In this document: positions 5,390 to 10,537 of the stretch, piece after piece
Layout: each line of letters starts with the position of its first letter
Position numbering within the stretch: the stretch's first letter is position 1
NCBI GenBank assembly: GCA_020025755.1
Contig: JAHHRO010000054.1
Coordinates: 1-10,537 of the forward strand
DNA length: 10,537 bases
Direction of reading: 5' to 3'
From: Butyricicoccus sp.
GTDB taxonomy: Bacteria; Bacillota; Clostridia; Oscillospirales; Butyricicoccaceae
Translations under genes and position numbers: made by a program
The notes under the pieces: model-generated
Seen by the model: the letters and a program-made list of their open reading frames with translations, nothing else
Told to the model about the DNA's origin: nothing
Databases searched by the model: none

Positions 5390-7516
5390 TCATTTTTTTG
5401 TCCAAACCGGATCGTTTCTTTCATAGATACGCCGAAAAAAATGCAAGATCCCTTTTGTCTGCTTTTTCTTCGGAACGGTACTGGAAAACATGGGCACATG
5501 ATCTAAATAATATTGCTGCACCGCGCAGGGCAGCAAGCTCTCCTGTTGCAGCGGAACATAGCTTCCGTCCGAACACAGGCGGCGCGCTTTCACATTGTCC
5601 TGCAAAATGCGCTCCAGATAATCGAGCAGGAACGCCTTGACCTCGGGTGACCGGATCGGACAGGCGACCTCTACACGCCGTTCCTGATTGCGTGTCATGA
5701 TATCCGCCGATGAAATGTAAAGCTGCGCATCCTGCCCAAAGCAGTAGATCCGCGAATGTTCCAAAAAGCGTCCTACGATGCTGGTCACGCGGATATGATC
5801 CGTTTTGCCCTCGATCCCCGGCACAAGGCAGCAAATGCCGCGCACGATCAGGTCAATGTGCACCCCTGCCTGCGACGCCTCCGCCAACTTGTCGATGATC
5901 TCACGCTCGGTGACCGAATTGGTCTTTATGATGATCCGCCCCCGCTCGCCCAGTGCCGTCTGCTCCTCGATCTGATGCAGCAGCGTCTGCTTGAGCGAAG
6001 CTGGTGCGACCAGCAGGGCATCATATCTGCCCCTGAGATCGCCCACGAGCATATTCTGAAAAAACGCCACCACGTCCATACAGATTTCCGGATCGGCAGT
6101 CATCAGACAGAAATCGGTATAAAGACGCGCGGTTTTCTCATTATAATTGCCCGTGCCCACCTGCGCAACATATTGCAGTCTGTCTCGGCTCTGCCGCGTG
6201 ATGAGGCATAACTTGGCATGGCATTTGTAGTTCTCCGGCCCATATAGGATATGACAGCCTGCCTCCTCGAGTTCCTTTGCCCATGCAATGTTATTGCCCT
6301 CATCAAACCGCGCGCGCAGTTCCACCAGCACCGTCACCGCTTTCCCATGCTCTGCCGCCATGCACAGATACTTTGCAACGGCTGACTTGCGTGCCACACG
6401 ATAGAGCGTGATCTGGATCGCGCGTACCGCCGGATCGACCGCCGCCTGCTGAAGAAGCTGCAAAAACGGGTCCATGCTGTGATAGGGATAAAATAGCAGG
6501 ATATCACGCTGCCGAACCTGCTCCCACATCGGCTGTTCCCTCGTCAGCCACGCCGGATAAACCGGCTGATGCGGCGGATAAAACAAAACAGGCGGAACTT
6601 TTTCCAGATCATAAGCATAGGACAGATCAAGTGGACAGGTACAGGTATAGCTTTGATGGCGTTGGAGCCGCAAGCGTTGCAGCAGCATATCGCGCAGGTT
6701 GGGTGCGCCGCCCTGCATTTCCAGCCGCACCGGTGCCAGCCGCTCACGCTCACGCAGCAGCTTGGTCATCTGGCTGCGCAGATCCATGTCCTCTTCGTCG
6801 TATTTTTCATCGTAGGAAATATCCGCATTGCGCGTCACGGCAATGATCGCCTGCTCCTCAATGCGATAGATCTTAAAAATCTTTTTGAGATAGTGCGCCA
6901 AAATATTTTCGGTGCGCACAAATGCTCCCTGCCGCTCAGGCAAAGGCAGGATACGCGGTACGCCCTCCGGAATCCCCACCAGCCCGAGGCGCACACGTTC
7001 CCCATCGCGCAGACGCGCCGCGGCATAGAGTGCTTTGTTTTTGAGATGCGGAAAAGGATGGCTGGGGTTAATGACCTGCGGCACGAGCAGCGGCCGGATC
7101 TTGTCGTGATAATACGCCCGTACATAGGCGCGTTCCTGCCCCTTGAGCTGCTCATACGGGACATCCTCCACCCCACATTCCGCAAGCAGGGCTTGCAGCT
7201 GGGTATAAATAATATCCCGCTGCGCGATCAGAGGGCCGACTTCCGTATAAATACGCGTGAGCTGTTCCACCGGCGTCAGTCCGCCCTTGTTCTCCCGACA
7301 GATCGGTGCTTCGAGCGAAAGATCCAGCAGGCTGCCTACACGCACCCTGAAAAACTCGTCCAGATTGCTGGAAAAGATAGACAGGAAGCGGAACCGCTCC
7401 ATCAGCGGTGTGGATGGGTCTGCTGCCTCCTCCAGAACCCGCTGATTGAATTTCAGCCAACTCAGTTCTCGATTTTGTGTGTAGCTCAGGTCGAATGATT
7501 GAGCAGCCTGTGACAC
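5390..7516 (-). CDS. ppk1: Polyphosphate kinase 1
   Basis: This enzyme makes inorganic polyphosphate from ATP, reversibly, through a phosphohistidine intermediate. At 708 aa it has the normal PPK1 length and all four domains: N-terminal (about 10-100, NRELSWLKFNQRVLEEA), head (100-300), and the two phospholipase-D-like C domains. His433 in NYKCHAKLCLI corresponds to the autophosphorylated His435 of E. coli, and His587 in SIVGRFLEHSRIYCFG corresponds to His592. YRVARKSAVAKY, ARFDEGNNIAWAKELEEAG and SSADIMTRNQERRVEVACP are also characteristic. The frame continues upstream to an ATG at 7567, but the GTG at 7516 is chosen: GGGAGGG lies six bases before it and the protein then begins just before the conserved YTQNRELSW. 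It overlaps the end of ppx by 31 nt, so the two are probably translationally coupled. The basic C-terminal tail is slightly extended. Confidence 0.97.
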   Translation of the reverse strand: MSQAAQSFDLSYTQNRELSWLKFNQRVLEEAADPSTPLMERFRFLSIFSSNLDEFFRVRVGSLLDLSLEAPICRENKGGLTPVEQLTRIYTEVGPLIAQRDIIYTQLQALLAECGVEDVPYEQLKGQERAYVRAYYHDKIRPLLVPQVINPSHPFPHLKNKALYAAARLRDGERVRLGLVGIPEGVPRILPLPERQGAFVRTENILAHYLKKIFKIYRIEEQAIIAVTRNADISYDEKYDEEDMDLRSQMTKLLRERERLAPVRLEMQGGAPNLRDMLLQRLRLQRHQSYTCTCPLDLSYAYDLEKVPPVLFYPPHQPVYPAWLTREQPMWEQVRQRDILLFYPYHSMDPFLQLLQQAAVDPAVRAIQITLYRVARKSAVAKYLCMAAEHGKAVTVLVELRARFDEGNNIAWAKELEEAGCHILYGPENYKCHAKLCLITRQSRDRLQYVAQVGTGNYNEKTARLYTDFCLMTADPEICMDVVAFFQNMLVGDLRGRYDALLVAPASLKQTLLHQIEEQTALGERGRIIIKTNSVTEREIIDKLAEASQAGVHIDLIVRGICCLVPGIEGKTDHIRVTSIVGRFLEHSRIYCFGQDAQLYISSADIMTRNQERRVEVACPIRSPEVKAFLLDYLERILQDNVKARRLCSDGSYVPLQQESLLPCAVQQYYLDHVPMFSSTVPKKKQTKGILHFFRRIYERNDPVWTKK

Positions 7517-8385
7517 AGGTATCCCTCCCGCACGCCGTATGGACTGATATAAAGTGTTTCTCCGCATAATCCCTGACTGAGCGCATCCATCAGCACAATG
7601 CCCGGCAAAAGGGTATGCAGCCGATCGGGACAGTGATGCAGGATCAGCTTCCTTGTTTTCTTTCCCTTTTTGAGCAGCAGCTTTGCCAGTGTATGCAGCT
7701 CGTCCGGTGTCAGCATACGGTTGTCTGCCGGCTTTTCATACACGTCATTTGCAACCTCCAGCACCGCACGCGCCGTGCCGCCAATGCCGCACACCATTGC
7801 CTTCCGAGGCAGTTCGGTCTGCCCGAGCACCGCCTGAACCACTTGCTGGATGTCCTCGATCTCCTCTTTCTTTGGCCAGATCTTTTTTACATACCGATGG
7901 AACAGATTCAGTGAGCCGATGGGCAGGCTCTGCGGCTGGAGCAATACGCCGTTTTCCACCTTGGATACCTCGGTACTGCCGCCGCCAATGTCAAACACAA
8001 CGCAATCGTCCAGTGCAGTGCCGTGCAGTGCGCCATAATATCCAAGCTGTGCTTCCAGCTCTCCCGAGATCACGTCCACAACGATCCCCGTCTTTTTTTC
8101 TATCTCTGCCACCGCCTCTGCGGTGTTGGCAATGTTGCGCAGGGATGCCGTTGCGAACACATACATTTCTTCCATGCCGACATGGTGCAGCAGCGTGCGG
8201 AACTGCATCAGCACCTCACAGGCACGCGCGATGCCTGCCTGAGACAAGACCCCCTCCTGTATATAGCCGGCAAGCCCTGCCATCTCCTTTTCCGAGAACA
8301 ACAGTTCAAACGCGGTTTCCGACTGCACATGATAAACGGAAAGACGCACCGAGTTTGAACCAAGATCTACGATTGCATATTTCAT
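7486..8385 (-). CDS. ppx: Short-form exopolyphosphatase, Ppx/GppA family
   Basis: This enzyme removes terminal phosphates from polyphosphate, or possibly hydrolyses pppGpp, in the cytoplasm. At 299 aa it holds only the two-lobed ASKHA-fold Ppx/GppA core and lacks the C-terminal HD-like region of the roughly 500-aa E. coli enzymes. Motifs are AIVDLGSNSVRLSVY (4-18), SGELEAQLGYYG (107-118) with Glu109 at the catalytic-glutamate position, FDIGGGSTEV (131-140), and the GIGGT loop (200-204). The ATG at 8385 follows AGAGGAG by seven bases; a 60-residue in-frame extension to 8565 crosses the promoter and resembles nothing in the family. It is the first gene of the operon with ppk1, so synthesis and breakdown of polyphosphate are made from one transcript. 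The split between Ppx and GppA activity cannot be settled from sequence alone. Confidence 0.93.
   Translation of the reverse strand: MKYAIVDLGSNSVRLSVYHVQSETAFELLFSEKEMAGLAGYIQEGVLSQAGIARACEVLMQFRTLLHHVGMEEMYVFATASLRNIANTAEAVAEIEKKTGIVVDVISGELEAQLGYYGALHGTALDDCVVFDIGGGSTEVSKVENGVLLQPQSLPIGSLNLFHRYVKKIWPKKEEIEDIQQVVQAVLGQTELPRKAMVCGIGGTARAVLEVANDVYEKPADNRMLTPDELHTLAKLLLKKGKKTRKLILHHCPDRLHTLLPGIVLMDALSQGLCGETLYISPYGVREGYLCHRLLNHST
7523..7529 (-). promoter_or_regulatory. Ribosome binding site setting the GTG start of ppk1
   Basis: GGGAGGG on the minus strand, inside the last codons of ppx, lies six bases before the GTG at 7516. No comparable site precedes the ATG at 7567. Confidence 0.8.
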
Positions 8386-8439
8386 CTTTCTACTCCTCTC
8401 CGACGATCTCCGAAAAAAACATCGAAAACCGTCGCACGA

Positions 8440-8467
8440 AATATAGCATACTTTTTTATTTTGACAC
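8440..8467 (-). promoter_or_regulatory. Promoter of the ppx-ppk1 operon
   Basis: On the minus strand GTGTCA (8462-8467) and TATATT (8440-8445) are 16 bp apart, and the -10 carries the TGC extension. The leader would be about 45 nt. A further TTTACA lies upstream, but no clear PhoP box array was found. Confidence 0.5.
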
Positions 8468-8479
8468 TTCTGTGTAAAA
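8459..8479. promoter_or_regulatory. Imperfect dyad over the ppx promoter -35
   Basis: TTTTGACAC (8459-8467) and GTGTAAAA (8472-8479) are inverted around TTCT, with one extra base in the left arm. The dyad covers the predicted -35 element, a common position for a repressor site. No known regulator was matched to it. Confidence 0.35.
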
Positions 8480-8529
8480 TTTACGATACCCTTTATATAT
8501 AGCTTTTGTAAAATCTGCCTTTCTGATTC

Positions 8530-8593
8530 AAAAATCGTATGCCCCATCGGATGCACACAAACCAAATCAAAGCCGTCAGATGGGGCGGCTTCG
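8530..8593 (-). terminator. Terminator-like region with two competing hairpins
   Basis: Just past the stop of the oxidoreductase gene, the minus strand can form CGAAGCCG/CGGCTTTG (8586-8593 with 8568-8575, followed by ATTTGGTTTG). Alternatively it forms GCCCCATC/GATGGGGC (8579-8586 with 8541-8548, followed after six bases by T5). The two stems share the 8579-8586 segment and exclude each other. Either could terminate weakly; neither has an ideal U tract. Confidence 0.45.
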
Positions 8594-8595
8594 TT

Positions 8596-9285
8596 TTACC
8601 GCCACGGCCGCTTCTTTTCCAGCCAGCCATTCCCCTCCCAATAAACAGTATCTGGTGCGGTCAATCCCTTTTTCTGCAAAAACCGGAAAAGCGTAAAGTA
8701 TCCGCGCGTTTTGGGCGTAGGCATGATCCGCCCTTGCGCACGCCGGATCTTGCGTGCCAGACGATCCATATCCGCTTCCAGCTTTTGCCTACGCGTTTGT
8801 GGTACATCTGCCCAGCACAAAGCGCGTACCAGTGCCCCGTAGCGATAGGTTTTGCCCACGCCCCAGAAAAACATGCTGTCTGCCATATCGCGGTTGGTGC
8901 TCCGCGTGCCGCCGCCTGCCGCCGTCGAGATGCATACCGCCTGCTTATGAAACATCGCCGGATTCGGGCGATGGATCATCCAGCGGTATCCATAGTGATC
9001 CAGAAATGCCTTCATTGCCCCTGTGACGTGATACACATACACGGGGCTTGTAAGAATGATGACATCGGCGGCATCAATCGCCTGCGTGATCGGGGACAAT
9101 GCCGCATAATGCGGACACTTGGTCTCCGACTGCGTAAAGCAGGTATTGCATCCCGTGCAGACCTCATGGAAGTCACGGGGCAGGAAAAACTCCGTCACCT
9201 CGCCGCCCAGCCGGTCAGTCAGCATCCGTCCAATGTGATAGGTTGACCCCTTGTGATTTTGTCCATGAATCATAACAATTTTCAT
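8596..9285 (-). CDS. Flavodoxin-fold NAD(P)H-dependent oxidoreductase with four-cysteine motif
   Basis: This is an FMN-binding reductase of the NADPH-dependent FMN reductase / iron-sulfur flavoprotein group, 229 aa, presumably cytoplasmic. The FMN phosphate loop is at about 7-20 (HGQNHKGSTYHIGR) and the flavin ring contact region is TSPVYVYHVTGAMKAFLDHYGYRW (79-102). Cys43, 46, 49 and 57 form CX2CX2CX7C (CTGCNTCFTQSETKC), resembling the compact cysteine motif of iron-sulfur flavoproteins that can hold a 4Fe-4S cluster; many relatives keep the cysteines without proven cluster binding. Residues 160-229 are a basic C-terminal extension. The ATG follows GGAGGG by about seven bases. A weak promoter (TGGACT at 9347-9352, TATACA at 9323-9328, 18 bp apart) lies downstream of the preceding gene's terminator, so it is probably its own unit. 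The natural substrate is unknown. Confidence 0.93.
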   Translation of the reverse strand: MKIVMIHGQNHKGSTYHIGRMLTDRLGGEVTEFFLPRDFHEVCTGCNTCFTQSETKCPHYAALSPITQAIDAADVIILTSPVYVYHVTGAMKAFLDHYGYRWMIHRPNPAMFHKQAVCISTAAGGGTRSTNRDMADSMFFWGVGKTYRYGALVRALCWADVPQTRRQKLEADMDRLARKIRRAQGRIMPTPKTRGYFTLFRFLQKKGLTAPDTVYWEGNGWLEKKRPWR

Positions 9286-9360
9286 TCTTTCGCCCTCCAG
9301 CTCTCAATCTTTCTTCATGCTATGTATATTCCGCATTGCAAAATTCAGTCCAGCAAACGC

Positions 9361-9390
9361 AAAAAAAGTGAGGCGCGATACCTCACTTTT
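9361..9390 (-). terminator. Rho-independent terminator after the 192-aa gene
   Basis: On the minus strand AAAAGTGAGG pairs with CCTCACTTTT (9381-9390 with 9364-9373) around a 7-nt loop and runs into T7. It lies 24 bp past the stop at 9414. Confidence 0.93.
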
Positions 9391-9413
9391 GCCGCGCAAG
9401 CGGTGCATATCCT

Positions 9414-9992
9414 TTATTTGGCACGCAGGCCATGCCCAAATGTCAAATGCGCGAACTCGTCCCGATAGGAGTCCTGCGCCTGCTTTTTGGTCGGCACATC
9501 GGAAAACTCACAGGTAAATGTCTCGCCAAACAGCGGCTGGGACAGTTTTTCTACCCATTCTTTCAGCACGTCCGGCACAAGCGGCTGCTGCTCGCGCAGG
9601 AATACGACACCATACTCCGGCTTTGCCATAGGTCTCTGCGCATCGAAGATCGTTTTGCCTTCCGCGGACTTTGGATTGCAGAAATCCACATTGGGATGGA
9701 AATGCGGATAGTACAGCACCCCGATAAAATGATCGATCTCCCCTCTGCGCAGGGCTTCCACCTTTTCCAGAAAAACCGGATACTCCGGACTGCTCGATTC
9801 AATAAAATCCTGCTCCTCGATCGTTGTTCGGAGCGCAGGCAGGTTCAGAAAATCAAAATGGAAAAAAATCTCTGTTCCATCTTCGTCATGGGTCAAGCTG
9901 AATTCTGCCGCGTCCGGTTGATCTTCTTCTAACAGCTGATATGCGCCCCACCAGTAGTTCCAGTGCCTCACGCGAATATACTTTTGGTTCAT
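9414..9992 (-). CDS. Hypothetical protein (192 aa)
   Basis: The function and family are not recognised. The ATG follows AAAGGAG by eight bases and the stop is clear. The protein is soluble-looking and acidic, rich in Phe, Tyr, Trp and Pro, with no signal peptide or membrane helix. It opens with an aromatic segment (RVRHWNYWWGAYQLLEED, 7-24), has EIFFHFDFLNLP near 41-52 and IGVLYYPHFHPNVDFCNP near 90-107, and ends in a basic tail. The YYPHFHP run has two His close together, but no metal-site pattern was recognised. An extended -10 (TGTTAAAAT on the minus strand, about 10039-10047) could drive it. The stop of a possible truncated upstream frame lies 44 bp before its start, so it may once have been the second gene of an operon. 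Confidence 0.88.
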   Translation of the reverse strand: MNQKYIRVRHWNYWWGAYQLLEEDQPDAAEFSLTHDEDGTEIFFHFDFLNLPALRTTIEEQDFIESSSPEYPVFLEKVEALRRGEIDHFIGVLYYPHFHPNVDFCNPKSAEGKTIFDAQRPMAKPEYGVVFLREQQPLVPDVLKEWVEKLSQPLFGETFTCEFSDVPTKKQAQDSYRDEFAHLTFGHGLRAK

Positions 9993-10036
9993 AGGGTTTT
10001 CTCCTTTCCACGCTCCATTTGCTTCATTTGATACCT

Positions 10037-10180
10037 TTATTTTAACACAAGCCCTGCTTCTTGGATAGCATTTTCTGCCGCCTGATGCGGAAATCCTTTT
10101 GAAAAATCATACGATGTCTCTTGTTCAGCTGGGTTTGCTTCAAAAAAGGGTAATATTTTTCCGGAAAATCCGTCCGGTTT
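10037..10180 (-). pseudogene. Possible C-terminal gene fragment cut by repeats
   Basis: A 47-codon open stretch on the minus strand without a start codon ends at a TAA (10037-10039), 44 bp before the ATG of the 192-aa gene. The last 36 codons read like ordinary protein (PFFEANPAEQETSYDF, then FPHQAAENAIQEAGLVLK). Its upstream end passes into a degenerate repeat unit near 10158. It could be the tail of an operon gene lost when the repeats arrived; chance is also possible at this length. No family is recognised. Confidence 0.3.
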
Positions 10181-10262
10181 TCATTTGTGCAAAAGGATTT
10201 GCTTTGGCAAACAAATGGAAATGTGGTTTTGGAAATCCGTAGGGTTTTCATTTCTGCTAAAT
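10158..10262 (+). repeat. Degenerate and short repeat units, right cluster
   Basis: Diverged unit parts precede the array: GGAAAATCCGTCC..GGTTTTCATTTGTGC ending near 10195, then a short 67-bp unit (10196-10262) beginning GATTTGCTTTGG and ending TCCGTAGGGTTTTCATTTCTGC. The left cluster has a matching short unit of 64 bp, in the opposite orientation. Confidence 0.7.
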
Positions 10263-10482
10263 GATTTGCTTCGAGAAGCAGGGAAGCGTGTCGCGTGGAC
10301 GGTTGAAATTTATGTTTGCACATACTGCGGAGTGTTTGGAACGTCCGTAGGGTTTTCTTTTCTGCTAAAAAAGATTTGCTTCGAGAAGCAGGGAAGCGTG
10401 TCGCGTGGACGGTTGAAATTTATGTTTGCACATACTGCGGAGTGTTTGGAACGTCCGTAAGGTTTTCATTTCCGCTAAATAG
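10263..10482 (+). repeat. Tandem pair of 110-bp repeat units
   Basis: Two units (10263-10372 and 10373-10482) match over their first 87 bases without a change and differ at five positions after that. Each begins GATTTGCTTCGAGAAGCAGG, which forms a TGCTT/AAGCA hairpin on a CGAG tetraloop, and contains GGACG/CGTCC arms about 40 bp apart. The period of 110 is not a multiple of three, so any reading frame shifts at each unit; open frames here are not genes. It is too long and too sparse for a CRISPR array. Confidence 0.95.
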
Positions 10483-10529
10483 GATTTGCTTCGAGAAGCA
10501 GGGAAACGTGTCGCGCCGGCGACGGCGGC
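10483..10529 (+). repeat. Right copy of 47-bp terminal inverted repeat
   Basis: A third, partial unit begins like the tandem copies, then switches after GTGTCGCG from the internal type (TGGACGGTTGAAAT) to the terminal type (CCGGCGACGGCGGC). The terminal type matches the left end in reverse complement. Eight bases of unrelated sequence follow to the window end. Confidence 0.92.
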
Positions 10530-10537
10530 ATAAGGAC

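Noticed and set aside
6569..7498. 309-codon plus-strand frame
   Set aside because: It is antisense to ppk1, whose active-site histidines and domains are intact.
8461..8490. Plus-strand promoter starting TTGACA at 8461
   Set aside because: No acceptable -10 lies at 16-18 bp and no rightward gene follows.
8386..8565. 60-residue N-terminal extension of ppx
   Set aside because: It crosses the predicted promoter, while the ATG at 8385 begins the conserved AIVDLGSNS motif and has a strong ribosome binding site.
10042..10460. Small frames of 93 and 91 codons in the right repeat cluster
   Set aside because: They are generated by repeats with a 110-bp period, which changes frame each unit; the peptides are Cys/Phe/Lys-rich with no start signals.
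10263..10529. CRISPR array
   Set aside because: The units are directly adjacent 110-bp tandem copies without unique spacers, and no cas gene is present.

Overview
The window looks like a piece of a Bacillota chromosome, most likely a gut-type Clostridia of the Oscillospirales/Ruminococcaceae kind. This is an inference from strong AGGAGG-type ribosome binding sites, TTGACA/TATAAT-like promoters, compact U-tract terminators and protein sequence style; the genus cannot be fixed from the sequence. Eight intact protein genes are supported. One points right (317-1192) and seven point left. The ends are not ordinary: both carry the same family of short repeats in opposite orientation, finishing in a near-perfect 47-bp inverted repeat (4-50 against 10483-10529, 46/47 identical). 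A contig that stops inside a repeat at both ends is a natural explanation, but the repeat family itself is worth following.

Left to right: 1-316 holds the left repeat cluster, a run of ten C, and a promoter for an uncharacterised, highly charged helical protein (317-1192) with a strong terminator. Facing it is an unknown 172-aa protein (1258-1776). It sits directly behind the terminator of a TetR/AcrR-type regulator (1842-2453), which has a good promoter and a 24-bp palindrome that could be its own operator. Upstream of that is a CPBP/CAAX-type membrane protease (2625-3443) with a leader of about 200 nt. The 380-bp gap behind it also contains a possible decayed reading frame (3516-3803).

The middle is metabolic. 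There is a UraA-type uracil permease (3826-5094) with its own extended -10 promoter and a structured leader lacking a recognisable PyrR site. Upstream is a two-gene polyphosphate operon: short-form ppx/gppA exopolyphosphatase (7486-8385), then ppk1 polyphosphate kinase (5390-7516). The two overlap by 31 nt, and ppk1 starts at a GTG set by a strong ribosome binding site. Together they make and degrade polyphosphate.

The right part carries a flavodoxin-fold NAD(P)H oxidoreductase with a four-cysteine motif (8596-9285) and an unknown 192-aa protein (9414-9992). It then holds what may be the tail of a gene cut by repeats (10037-10180) and a tandem array of 110-bp units ending in the terminal inverted repeat. 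No tRNA, rRNA, CRISPR array, transposase, integrase or phage gene was seen. No convincing new multi-gene system is visible. The most unusual feature is the bracketing repeat family, with its internal and terminal module types.
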